DNA of 64,000 nucleotides, taken from contig JAKSNY010000006.1 of NCBI GenBank assembly GCA_024399495.1, positions 1 through 64,000 of the forward strand. Direction: 5' to 3'. Source of the DNA: Paludibacteraceae bacterium (lineage in GTDB: Bacteria > Bacteroidota > Bacteroidia > Bacteroidales > Paludibacteraceae). A program made the translations under genes and the position numbers. The notes below the pieces were generated by a model. The model was not told where the DNA came from. It was given only the letters and a program-made list of their open reading frames with translations, and did not search any database. This document shows positions 44,733-54,073 of the stretch, piece by piece (the stretch's first letter is position 1; each line of letters opens with the position of its first letter).

Positions 44733-47156
44733 ATGAAATACACATCTAATATAATAAAGAACGCTTTTGCCTGTGGTGTTAGACGCTACGGCAGGGCACT
44801 GTTACTTGTAACTGCACTTATGGCAATAAGCTCAAGTGCGTGGGCTACAACATATTACGTATATTTGAATAACCAACAAAATTCCAGTTGCTGGAGTGGG
44901 AATAATTACTTTAGTTGGTCTGATGGATGTGAAGAAAACAGTAATGTTTGTTCTTGGACCTTGTCATTGAAGCAATATGAAAATTATCTTTATTTTTCAA
45001 CAGCTAAAAGTACGAGTAGTATAGTGAGCTTGAATAAGGTTGATGGCAAAGTTATAGTTACAGATAGTGAGAGTCTTCTTAATAATGTCCATGATGGTAA
45101 GACAGATGCATCAGAGTGTGGAAGTATTGGTATTATATTGAACGCCAAAACTGCAGGCTCTTACACTATCAATTATAACACAAGCACTAAAGCTGTCTCA
45201 ATATCTACCGGTTCAGCACCAGTGGGTGAATGTAATTACTATATTAAGTACCCATTTGATGACGAACATGGAGATTGGATTTGGGAGCAAACGCCACTTA
45301 CATACGATTCTGCCACAGAATCATACTACATAGTGCGTACATATAGTGGTATGAAAAGTTTTGATGTGAACACCAGTCCAAGTGATCCTGGTCGAAATTA
45401 CGGAGGTATATCTGTTGATGGTAGAATTGCTATAGGCGACCAGGTTATATTCAGATTCAAACCTGCAAACGGAGATGACTGCCCAATACAAAATGGTACC
45501 GCAACAATAGAGAGAATAACTCTAGAGGGAAATTCCAAAGTATATTTTCACGATGAGGCAGGAGAAAGAAAAACGTTAGAGAATCCTAACCGTGGTTTGG
45601 AGGGGAAACGTGTTTATTTAAAATATAAAGTAAATGATGTTTGGACTACCAAAGAAACTGAAGCACTGGACTATGGATGGTATATGGCAGATGAAATTCC
45701 AATGGCATCAGATTATGTTATTTACACATACGGTGATGATGGTACAGAGGTGGAGCAGCATGTCACTAAAAATATAGAACCCAGATTCAGTCAGAATTTT
45801 GGAGTTTCCGTTGGTTTTTATGATATAGAGGCAACAGACCTATCACGTTTAAAAGGAGACACATACGCTCCTAATTCGTTGAAATTTTGGGTAAAGAAGG
45901 ATGGTGGCAGTTGGCAGGAATGCCCATTGGCAGGATTTTCAGAAGAGAAATTGGCATATTATGGTGTAGCCAATGAATTAGAGGCTGGTACCTATTATTT
46001 CTACGTGCAGTGGAATGATGATAAAAATTGTATTGTGGAGAACACACGTGGTGGTGCTGAGATTTCCTCTGCAGACATAACCTCAAGTAGAGGCAATTCT
46101 ATAACAGGTGGTGTTTTTACCTTAATTACTAAGTCAAATGTAACGCTCTACATGGATCCGTCACAATGTGGACCTAATTCAGGTTATAACGGTATGTTTA
46201 TTGATGTAGATCAAATTACTCCTTTTAATACAACACCTAAGGTGTATGTGGGAGCCGAACCTGTCAGAAATAATGACAAGACAGTTACAGGAACGGCTTT
46301 CATTTCTATGCAAGGATGTAAGGCGGCGGGTGGTTTGTCAGACATTACAGAAATGTATATGTACTACGCAAAAGACCGTAGAGCCAATAGTGATGATGCC
46401 TATATACGTATTCCTGCAGAGGGACAGGGTTCATATAGTGCCGGCACACACACATTTACAATTCCTGATAATGATTTCCTCAAAGGCTTTACAGAAGAGG
46501 GTCATACTATTCACGTAAGATTTAAAGTATTGAACGACAATGGAATATGGTCTGAATTCAGCGATGATGTAGCCATTCCGTATATGTATTGTGAAAACAG
46601 TATTAAGGCATTTAACATAACTCCTGTAACGGGCAAGTTAATTAAGGGTGAGTCAATGACATTCAGCACATCTATATTGGGTGGTGGCGTTGCCACATAT
46701 AAGTGGTACGTAAAACAAGATGATGGTGGATATGAACCGACAGGTGCTACTGAAAGTACATTTACATATAACGTTCTTGACGATTACAGTGCCACCAAGA
46801 CCTACATAAAAGCGGTTGCAACAGGTGAGTTCTGCGAGGATGATGCTGAAGCAATAGCTGAAATGGGATTATGCCCTACACCAACATTTATGGTGGATCC
46901 AGTGAGTGCCACAACTCCATGGGCAACAGTAACGCTTACAGCAACCCCTACAAATGTGGCTAAGGTGGAATGGAGCGTTGATAATCCGAAAGGAATACTG
47001 AAAGACGCAAGCATAAACGGCGTAACGTTTAAAGGAGGTGAAGAAGGTACCTATCATATTAATGCTGTGGCAACAGGTACAGAGTGCGGTTCTGTTACAA
47101 CGGAAACAGCTGTTGAAATTATAGTAAATCCTGAAACGCCAGATGATTGTAAGTAA
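44733..47156 (+). CDS. Secreted multidomain beta protein
   Basis: 807 aa. The signal peptide follows a basic start (YGRALLLVTALMAISSSAWA). The body is beta-rich, with aromatic-rich modules (YYVYLNNQQNSSCWSGNNYF; YYIKYPFDDEHGDWIWEQ) resembling carbohydrate-associated repeats, Ig-like segments towards the C-terminus, and a final ETPDDCK tail. I cannot assign a named family. It starts 43 bases after the previous gene and is likely co-transcribed with it. Confidence 0.7.
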   Translation: MKYTSNIIKNAFACGVRRYGRALLLVTALMAISSSAWATTYYVYLNNQQNSSCWSGNNYFSWSDGCEENSNVCSWTLSLKQYENYLYFSTAKSTSSIVSLNKVDGKVIVTDSESLLNNVHDGKTDASECGSIGIILNAKTAGSYTINYNTSTKAVSISTGSAPVGECNYYIKYPFDDEHGDWIWEQTPLTYDSATESYYIVRTYSGMKSFDVNTSPSDPGRNYGGISVDGRIAIGDQVIFRFKPANGDDCPIQNGTATIERITLEGNSKVYFHDEAGERKTLENPNRGLEGKRVYLKYKVNDVWTTKETEALDYGWYMADEIPMASDYVIYTYGDDGTEVEQHVTKNIEPRFSQNFGVSVGFYDIEATDLSRLKGDTYAPNSLKFWVKKDGGSWQECPLAGFSEEKLAYYGVANELEAGTYYFYVQWNDDKNCIVENTRGGAEISSADITSSRGNSITGGVFTLITKSNVTLYMDPSQCGPNSGYNGMFIDVDQITPFNTTPKVYVGAEPVRNNDKTVTGTAFISMQGCKAAGGLSDITEMYMYYAKDRRANSDDAYIRIPAEGQGSYSAGTHTFTIPDNDFLKGFTEEGHTIHVRFKVLNDNGIWSEFSDDVAIPYMYCENSIKAFNITPVTGKLIKGESMTFSTSILGGGVATYKWYVKQDDGGYEPTGATESTFTYNVLDDYSATKTYIKAVATGEFCEDDAEAIAEMGLCPTPTFMVDPVSATTPWATVTLTATPTNVAKVEWSVDNPKGILKDASINGVTFKGGEEGTYHINAVATGTECGSVTTETAVEIIVNPETPDDCK

Positions 47157-47190
47157 ATGATTGGACAAGAACAATAAAAATACACGATAT

Positions 47191-50100
47191 ATGAAACACT
47201 TTATTTTAAATAATATAAATAGCGGCATCGGCAAGACACTTGCCATGCTGCTAACCGTAACAGCAAGTTTTGCACTGAGTACCTCTGCGTTGGCATACAC
47301 GGTTACAAAGGGTACATACTACTTTGACAATACCGCTACTCAATGGAGTGACGTGTATCTTGCAATAGGTAAGGGGAATAGTGAATGGAGAAGTTCCTAT
47401 AAAATGACAAAAGTAGATGGAACAGACATTTACTATTATGTTTTGTCTTCTGACTGGACAGATGCAAACGGTTATTTCTTTTATGGAGGAACTGGATGGG
47501 AAGTAAATGGAGAGGCTGGGGATTATTGGGATTGGTATAAAAATCATACTGCATCTACTCGTACTGCTAAACAAACAGGTGAAAGTAATAATAACAAGTG
47601 CTATTTCTATCAATCGCAGGGAGACTATGACATAAATGGTGCATGGACCCCTATCCCAACAGAACTTGGCAGGTCTAAGGTTATAACATACGTTAATGGG
47701 AATGAGTTTGTTTGGAATTGTTCTGCTGATGGTGGAACTAAATTTGATGGTGGGCAGATAGGGGTAATTACAGATGGAAAGATTCCATTGGTTGGAGAGG
47801 TGCAATCTAACAATAATACTGCCAAATCAGCGATACATGTGTACATGTGGTATGAAATTGATAGTGAAGGCAGCAAAACAATAAGTATGCCATCGGTTAA
47901 TGATGAGGATGGTAATTGGGAAAAACATCAGACAGCACAAACAGATATAGCAGTTCCTTCTCAAATAGGTAATCACACTATTGCCGTAAGTTATTTTTCG
48001 GTAAACAATGTTTGGGATTCAAATGATAGCAAAAACTATGTTGCCAATTTTATCGTTCCAGGCTTTGTCGCCAATGATATGGCTATGGATAATACTGGTG
48101 TAGGACAGACATCGGAGAAAGAATATGGATTTAATTCATACGGTTGGATTAACGCAACCGCCACAATAGGCGGAACAGACGCCGACGCATTCTCATTTAG
48201 AGACGGAACAAAAGAAAGAACCATAGAGATTAATTTAGATTACGGTTCATCACATATAATGTTTTCTCCTACAGAGAGCCGTAACTATAGTGCAACTCTT
48301 ACTCTAAAAGGTGAGGCAAATGGCAAGAAATATACTGAAACTATAAACCTTACCGGAACCGCTGACACCAAGAGTGTCTCTGTGCTTATTTCAAAAGACG
48401 CATTGGTTAAGGAGAATTACGCTGTGGATTTGTTTGGTTATCTGCAAAGGAAGGGTTGTAACGGTTCTAACTTAAACACTATAAAGAGTTATGGTTTCTA
48501 CTATACTAAGGGTATGGAGTCCATCCCTACCACAGAAAGCACAAAGGCTGAGGCTGGAACAGAAGATAAAGAACAAGGCTACAATTTCACCAAGGGGCTT
48601 CAGCTTACATCTGGAGATAAAGGATGCTACTCATATAAGGCATACGCCACTACAGGTACAAACAAGACCACACTCTCTGCCGAGACTGGTCATTTCTGCA
48701 TTGATGAGTGCCCATATCCGCTGGGAGACACCGTTTATGTGACTCTTGATAATTCCATAGCACAGTCAGACAAGTGCGCCTTAACTTTCAAAACCTTTGA
48801 AGAGGCTATCAACACGGTTATGGGATTTGAGGGCTATTATAAGTCGGGCAAATTGCTTACCAATGTGGTGTTCCAAGTTGTAAACACCGGAAATAACTAT
48901 ATTGGAACTTCTAATGCCTCAATGACGGGAGGTACCGCCACTTGTGCCAAGACCATCTTGTTAGAAGGATTTAATAATGTGGCAAATCCTGATAAGATGT
49001 TAGTGATAAGGGCTATGAATGCTTCAAGCAAGCCTACGGTGCAGCACCTTACACTGCGTAATTCAAAAAACATATTGCTTAGAGACTTGAATCTTGAAGG
49101 GTCTTCTACACCGTGTACAGTTTCCAGTTCATCTGTATATGATAACGCTCTTGATATAGACAATGGTGACGGCAGTTGGGGTCAGAATGATAACACTGCT
49201 AACTATGTTGATAACGCCAACATATCATTGATTCACTGTAACATAACATCCAAGGGCTTCACTTGCGTCCATATTTCAGGAATAAACGGCATTACGTTTG
49301 AGGATAACAACATTAACGCTAACCTTCCTGATGAGGCGTTGTCAGACGACAACACAATTTGTTGGGGTGCTTCTCTTAAATTCATTCACTCCAAGAACGT
49401 TAAACTGTTACGTAATAGTTTCCGTGGTTCACACGCCACACTTGCTTGGTTGCAAGGATGCCAGTACACTCTTCTTATGAACAACGTATTCTGGAATGAG
49501 AACACTACACATCCAAGTGGTGCTGAATACTCTAATGTGGCGTTTGTACGTCTTGTGGCTCAGCGTGGTGAAGTAAGTGGCAAACCATCTGAGGAGTCTA
49601 AAAACATAGGTATCTATTATAACACTATGTACCTGAATGAGGGTACTCAGGAGGATAGGATAGACTTCTTCCGTTTGGGCAGCAAACATAGCACTGGTGG
49701 AACCGCATTGGATGTAAATGTTGGTATGTATGACGCTAACACTATAGAGTTCAAGTATAATAACTGCTACTCTTATAGTATGGATGTTCCCGGACGTACT
49801 GCCAATGATGATGCATTCTTGACAAAGGGCATAGAAGTGTTTGGCTCTCATATCTCCACTAACAACTTCTGGAGCAAGTATGATGCCCAGCATACTGACC
49901 CTACAGGACAGAGTGTGTTTGCATTTGCCGCTTCAAGTGATGAGTCCACCACTTTCATAAATGTGGAGGATGAGGTTTGTGCCACAGAGTCAAGCGACCC
50001 AGGTTCATTGGTTGTAAAAGGTGTAAATCTTAACAAAGGTTATAAAATTACAGATGATATTTCCGGTCAAGGTGCTGAGGATATCTACGCAGACCGTCTG

Positions 50101-51909
50101 CACGGAAGCAATGGTGATGATGCCATAAGAAAGTCTGTAACTGATGGAGAGTGGACGTTAGGTGCATACCAGCAGTCATTTGGTGACAGAGTGGAGACTA
50201 TTATATGGAATGGTGCCATAGATAATGATTGGGATAACCGTGGTAACTGGATTAAGCCTAACGGTGACAGGGTTACTTGCGTTGATAACCTTGATATCAA
50301 CCTTCAGGTTATAATACCTGCCAAGGATTCCAAGACATATCCGGTTCCAAAAGGCGGAATTGCACGTTATCCTGTTATACCTTCTAACTTCTATGACCGT
50401 ACCATCAAGACCGAGTCCAACGGCACTGAGCAGGTGGATGCAGGTGCGGGTTACACCACATCTACAGAGAAATATACAAGTAGGATTCTGTTAGAGTACG
50501 GTGCCGCCATAAAGGGTGTTGAGAACTTGGTGGAGACAGAGAAAGAGAACAAGGTTCGTCGTTACGATGAGGTTTCAAGTTCACTGGAGACCGGGCGTAA
50601 GGAGTGGATTCTTGTAGGTCCTATGGTTAGACCGTTTACAAATGAAAGTAAGAATGAAGTGCGTGATGTGGTTTCAGGAGACTACTACATAGAGGAACAC
50701 TTGCCTCACGTATATATAAATAAGATTTCAGCTGACGGCGGAAGTCCTGCTTGGACTACACCATTCACAAGTTTGGAGGTTGCTATTCCAGAAAACCAAG
50801 CGTTTGCAATAAAGATTCCAGATCAGTACGGACCTTTGAAACAGCCTGCCGCATCGTATTACAGATTCCGTGATCCAAGCAAGGTTAATGACGGAAGTGT
50901 TTCTAAGGCATTCAGTTTTAACGGATGGTTTATGAATGAGGATCACTTGCCTCAGTTCAGTGGTCTTACCTCTGGAACGGGTGTAATGCTCTGCAATAGC
51001 TATCCTGCTAATATTTCTGCTGAAAGGATTAGTGATCAAGGAACGTTCCAAGTGTTTGACTATAGCAAGAAATCTTGGATTAATCCAGTAGATATGGGTG
51101 GTGTGATAAAGAGCCAGCAGGGATTCTATTTCTGCCCAGGCACAGGTGTCACAAGTTTGAATGTTCCTGCCGATGCGTTCACAGATGAAAGCACAAAGTA
51201 TAAATCAGCAATAAGCGGAACTCCTAAGTTAATCCTTCAATTGGATAACAGTAATGCTGAAGGAGGTAGTTATGCTATTGTTAAGTATGATGAACTTAAA
51301 ACTGATGAATTTAATTCAACATTAGATGCTGACGCATTATTTAATGATATGCCAGAGTACATAGACGCTCCTATTGTATATGTTCTCCGTTACTCAAAGA
51401 AACTTTCTACGGTAGTGGTTCCAAGTATTGCAGAGTCTATACCTCTTGGTGTAAGGGTTCAGCAGGATATGACAGTCAAGTTCTCACGCTACAGTTCAGA
51501 AAACTTTGAAAAGGCAGTGTTGCTTGATAATGAGACTGGCAAGACATATAACTTGCTTGCTGGTGAGGTTTGTGAAGTTTCACTTAAGAAGGGTGTTTAT
51601 GAGGGACGTTTCTTCTTGAACCTTTCAATTGAAGATGAGGATTTACCAACTGATGTTGACGACCCTGTAGGGGAAGGAGGCTCTTCTATAAGCATCTTTA
51701 CACAGGAAGACGGTGCGGTTGTAATAAGCTCTTCATCTAACGAGAATCTTGTAAGTGCGGAGATTACAAATATGGGTGGAAACACTCAAAAGGTAACATT
51801 GAGTAATCCTCACTATAACCGTATTGTACTTGATGGTACGCAAGGTGCATACTTAGTTAAGGCTATAGGCGAGACACAGTCTAAGGTTGCTAAGGTGATA
51901 GTGAAGTAG
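47191..51909 (+). CDS. Large T9SS-exported beta-helix protein
   Basis: 1572 aa from ATG 47191; the TTG at 47161 is less likely. Signal peptide ends around ASFALSTSALAYT. Aromatic beta modules come first. A right-handed parallel beta-helix region spans ~640-900 (repeated N-I-x-L and N-N-x-F rungs, e.g. ISLIHCNITSKGFTCVHISG). A long C-terminal beta region then leads to a T9SS type A sorting domain (GAYLVKAIGETQSKVAKVIV). Likely exported by T9SS and attached at the surface or released. Beta-helix folds often bind or cut polysaccharides, but no catalytic residues can be named. Confidence 0.8.
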   Translation: MKHFILNNINSGIGKTLAMLLTVTASFALSTSALAYTVTKGTYYFDNTATQWSDVYLAIGKGNSEWRSSYKMTKVDGTDIYYYVLSSDWTDANGYFFYGGTGWEVNGEAGDYWDWYKNHTASTRTAKQTGESNNNKCYFYQSQGDYDINGAWTPIPTELGRSKVITYVNGNEFVWNCSADGGTKFDGGQIGVITDGKIPLVGEVQSNNNTAKSAIHVYMWYEIDSEGSKTISMPSVNDEDGNWEKHQTAQTDIAVPSQIGNHTIAVSYFSVNNVWDSNDSKNYVANFIVPGFVANDMAMDNTGVGQTSEKEYGFNSYGWINATATIGGTDADAFSFRDGTKERTIEINLDYGSSHIMFSPTESRNYSATLTLKGEANGKKYTETINLTGTADTKSVSVLISKDALVKENYAVDLFGYLQRKGCNGSNLNTIKSYGFYYTKGMESIPTTESTKAEAGTEDKEQGYNFTKGLQLTSGDKGCYSYKAYATTGTNKTTLSAETGHFCIDECPYPLGDTVYVTLDNSIAQSDKCALTFKTFEEAINTVMGFEGYYKSGKLLTNVVFQVVNTGNNYIGTSNASMTGGTATCAKTILLEGFNNVANPDKMLVIRAMNASSKPTVQHLTLRNSKNILLRDLNLEGSSTPCTVSSSSVYDNALDIDNGDGSWGQNDNTANYVDNANISLIHCNITSKGFTCVHISGINGITFEDNNINANLPDEALSDDNTICWGASLKFIHSKNVKLLRNSFRGSHATLAWLQGCQYTLLMNNVFWNENTTHPSGAEYSNVAFVRLVAQRGEVSGKPSEESKNIGIYYNTMYLNEGTQEDRIDFFRLGSKHSTGGTALDVNVGMYDANTIEFKYNNCYSYSMDVPGRTANDDAFLTKGIEVFGSHISTNNFWSKYDAQHTDPTGQSVFAFAASSDESTTFINVEDEVCATESSDPGSLVVKGVNLNKGYKITDDISGQGAEDIYADRLHGSNGDDAIRKSVTDGEWTLGAYQQSFGDRVETIIWNGAIDNDWDNRGNWIKPNGDRVTCVDNLDINLQVIIPAKDSKTYPVPKGGIARYPVIPSNFYDRTIKTESNGTEQVDAGAGYTTSTEKYTSRILLEYGAAIKGVENLVETEKENKVRRYDEVSSSLETGRKEWILVGPMVRPFTNESKNEVRDVVSGDYYIEEHLPHVYINKISADGGSPAWTTPFTSLEVAIPENQAFAIKIPDQYGPLKQPAASYYRFRDPSKVNDGSVSKAFSFNGWFMNEDHLPQFSGLTSGTGVMLCNSYPANISAERISDQGTFQVFDYSKKSWINPVDMGGVIKSQQGFYFCPGTGVTSLNVPADAFTDESTKYKSAISGTPKLILQLDNSNAEGGSYAIVKYDELKTDEFNSTLDADALFNDMPEYIDAPIVYVLRYSKKLSTVVVPSIAESIPLGVRVQQDMTVKFSRYSSENFEKAVLLDNETGKTYNLLAGEVCEVSLKKGVYEGRFFLNLSIEDEDLPTDVDDPVGEGGSSISIFTQEDGAVVISSSSNENLVSAEITNMGGNTQKVTLSNPHYNRIVLDGTQGAYLVKAIGETQSKVAKVIVK

Positions 51910-51969
51910 TTGAAAATTGAAAGTGGAAAGTTGAAAGTTGAAAGTGTCTAAACCTCTTTCTCTTTCCAC

Positions 51970-52081
51970 GTCATTCTGAAACCTTGGAGTAGCGAGAGCA
52001 GAAACAAAGTTTACTTTGGTTATGCCGAGTCACGAACAAGGTTCACAAAACGAAGTTTTGTAATATGTAGCGAAGAATCTC
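51970..52081. repeat. Interspersed repeat (long form)
   Basis: Starts GTCATTCTGAAACC and ends GCGAAGAATCTC, with internal short inverted repeats such as ACAAAACGAAGTTTTGT. Same family as 2807-2935 and 40073-40099. It lies between the T9SS protein and the Cys-rich protein. Confidence 0.65.
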
Positions 52082-52118
52082 GTAATAGAAAAGAATAGTA
52101 AACAAAACAAAATAAGAA

Positions 52119-52538
52119 ATGAAGAAATTATTATTTTTAGGAATTGTAGTGTTGATGGTAGAGAGTTTGGGGGCGGTAACGCTGCCAAGCACATCGTATA
52201 GTCCATATAGTGCTTCTCCAACATCTGATGGTAGTTTTACTACCACAGGTGGCACAATGGTAACAGGTTCGTACTCAACATTAAGAAGTGGTGAATGCCC
52301 TTATGGAACCACTGAAGATTGTGAAACGTGTTGCTATAATGCGCTTGGAATAGCAGAGTGTGAGGCAGGATGTGAAACTCAAGCGTGTGTGGATCAGTGC
52401 TACATAGACCTTGGCTATAAATCCTGTGTTGATGAATGTATAGGTCGTTCAATGCCACTTGACGGCGGTCTGTCAATACTGCTAATCCTAAGCGTTGCCG
52501 GCGGAGCGGTTAAGTTGCTTCGCAACAGAAAAGTATAG
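52119..52538 (+). CDS. Cys-rich exported protein with sorting-type C-terminus
   Basis: 139 aa. Signal peptide MKKLLFLGIVVLMVESLGAV. A central region has ten Cys residues between ~68 and ~111 (DCETCCYNALGIAECEAGCE; VDQCYIDLGYKSCVDEC), pointing to disulfides or metal binding. The C-terminus has PLDGG, a hydrophobic helix and a basic end (LLRNRKV), like the Bacteroidetes protein-sorting tails with a P-x-D-G-G motif. Likely processed and anchored at the envelope. Role unknown. Confidence 0.7.
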   Translation: MKKLLFLGIVVLMVESLGAVTLPSTSYSPYSASPTSDGSFTTTGGTMVTGSYSTLRSGECPYGTTEDCETCCYNALGIAECEAGCETQACVDQCYIDLGYKSCVDECIGRSMPLDGGLSILLILSVAGGAVKLLRNRKV

Positions 52539-52560
52539 GAGTTTAACTCCTATACTTATA

Positions 52561-52592
52561 AACCATTGCAATCCATACGGGTTGCAATGGTT
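52561..52592 (+). terminator. Hairpin after the Cys-rich gene
   Basis: Perfect 11-bp stem AACCATTGCAA / TTGCAATGGTT with a ten-base loop. Its right arm runs into the TGGTTTGGTGTGTTTATT repeat word at 52587-52606. Confidence 0.7.
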
Positions 52593-52612
52593 TGGTGTGT
52601 TTATTATATCTG

Positions 52613-53176
52613 CTACTTATAACCTATTCTACGTCTGGGGCTGGATGGTGGAGCCTCTTTCTGGAGTTTTGCTAAGGACTGGTTTATGAGTTCCAACTGT
52701 ACTCTGGTATCCTCGTTTATATAGTTATAGTCTGCAAAGATATCTTCAAGGTCTTGTTTAAGGTCTTCAAATTCAGCCTTGGTTACGTAGTTCCGTGATT
52801 GGGTGTATACGTGGCGTACTGCTACAAATGTACGCATGATGGCAATATTAACTTCTATGGCTGTCTTGCTGTTAAGTATTCCTGAAAGCATTGCTACTCC
52901 CTGTTCTGTAAACGCATAGGGAAGATAACGCAAGCCTTGTTTATCAGATTTGGAGGTAACAATTTGTGACCTCCAAATCATGAATTCCTCTTTTGATAAT
53001 TGAAACATAAAGTCACTTGGAAACCTTTCTCTATTTCTTTTAACAGATTGGTTCAACTGTTTGGTTTCAATATTATACAATAGTGCTAAGTCTCTGTCCA
53101 GCATCACTTTCTGTCCTCGTATCTCATATATCCTGCTTTCTATAGATGGCAATGCCACGTCTGTTTTCTGTTCCAT
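52613..53176 (-). CDS. ORF6N domain protein
   Basis: 187 aa. ORF6N domain at ~10-130 (IYEIRGQKVMLDRDLALLYN, LNQSVKRNRERFPSDFMFQL, LPYAFTEQGVAMLSGIL), then a helical coiled segment. A compact relative of the first part of the genes at 1-2445, without the RhuM and PLD-like parts. Its upstream 128 bases are identical to those of the Rpn gene at 13375, and the same direct repeat lies on both sides, so the two genes sit in equivalent cassettes. Probably DNA-binding; function unknown. Confidence 0.85.
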   Translation of the reverse strand: MEQKTDVALPSIESRIYEIRGQKVMLDRDLALLYNIETKQLNQSVKRNRERFPSDFMFQLSKEEFMIWRSQIVTSKSDKQGLRYLPYAFTEQGVAMLSGILNSKTAIEVNIAIMRTFVAVRHVYTQSRNYVTKAEFEDLKQDLEDIFADYNYINEDTRVQLELINQSLAKLQKEAPPSSPRRRIGYK

Positions 53177-53229
53177 AGTTTTATGATATTTTAAAGTTTT
53201 GCATCTGCAAAGTTACGGCATGTAAGCCG

Positions 53230-53357
53230 CTTAATCAAGTGGTTATTAAACATTTAACTTTTTTTAAAATTTACAAAAAAATAATTGTAACTGACAGTTA
53301 CAATTTTATAACTCACAGTTACAATTTGGTGTAATTTTATGTTAATAAATGTTAAAA
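53230..53357 (-). promoter_or_regulatory. Repeated 128-bp upstream module, second copy
   Basis: Same as 14349-14476, including palindromes at 53285-53303 and 53306-53324. Confidence 0.7.
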
Positions 53358-53362
53358 CGCAG

Positions 53363-53399
53363 AGTGGTTTGGTGTGTTTATTGGTGGCATCGGGGTAAT
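53363..53399. repeat. Flanking direct repeat, right of the ORF6N cassette
   Basis: 37 bases identical to 14515-14551. Confidence 0.7.
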
Positions 53400-53438
53400 A
53401 ATTTTTAAAATTTTTTTGGTTTTTAAATTGTAATGCCG

Positions 53439-53446
53439 TACTTTTG
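53439..53446 (+). promoter_or_regulatory. Promoter of the XRE-cupin operon
   Basis: -7 element TACTTTTG, with a TTTG box 20 bases upstream (53415-53418); 34 bases before the ATG. Confidence 0.65.
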
Positions 53447-53480
53447 TGGCGAATTTTAAAAAATCAACACCTTATTATAT

Positions 53481-54056
53481 ATGTCACTGAAGAAAAACGT
53501 AGGAGAGAAGATTAAGGCAATACGTGAGGCTAAACGTTTGTCTCTGCAGGAGATGGCTCAGAACAGTGGGCTTGAATTGGAGTTGGTGAACAACATAGAG
53601 GATAACACCAATATACCGGGTCTGTCGCCGCTTATTAAGATAGCAAGGGCGTTGGGTGTAAGGCTTGGAACGTTCCTTGATGATAGCGATAATTTAGGTC
53701 CTGAGGTGTGCCGTGCAGGTGAGGCGGAGAAATCTCTTAGTACATCTAACACTAAGAGCCGCTCTAACTCTCATCTTGATTTTGCAAGCCTTGCAAGCCA
53801 TAAGGCAGGACGCTCTATGGAGCCGTTCCTTATAAATATAGAGCCTGCCGATGAGAAGGGGCTTATTCTCTCATCGCATGAGGGTGAGGAGTTTATCTAC
53901 GTAATGGAGGGTGTGGTTAAGATTATTTACGGTAAGGATGAGTATCTGCTAAATAAGGGTGACAGTATTTACTATGACTCTATAGTGGAGCACCTGGTTT
54001 GTGCAGGAAACAATAATAATGCCAAGATTTTAGCGGTGGTGTATGCACCGCAATAA
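53481..54056 (+). CDS. XRE family regulator with cupin domain
   Basis: 191 aa. XRE helix-turn-helix at ~8-65 (IREAKRLSLQEMAQNSGLEL) and a C-terminal cupin (~110-188; SHEGEEFIYVMEGVVKIIYG, GDSIYYDSIVEHLV). It starts an operon with an acyl-CoA synthetase 17 bases downstream and topA overlapping that gene. Regulators of this shape often sense a small molecule through the cupin and control the adjacent metabolic gene; the ligand may relate to acyl-CoA, which is an inference from context. Confidence 0.88.
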   Translation: MSLKKNVGEKIKAIREAKRLSLQEMAQNSGLELELVNNIEDNTNIPGLSPLIKIARALGVRLGTFLDDSDNLGPEVCRAGEAEKSLSTSNTKSRSNSHLDFASLASHKAGRSMEPFLINIEPADEKGLILSSHEGEEFIYVMEGVVKIIYGKDEYLLNKGDSIYYDSIVEHLVCAGNNNNAKILAVVYAPQ

Positions 54057-54073
54057 TGTAGGGTCAAGGTACA

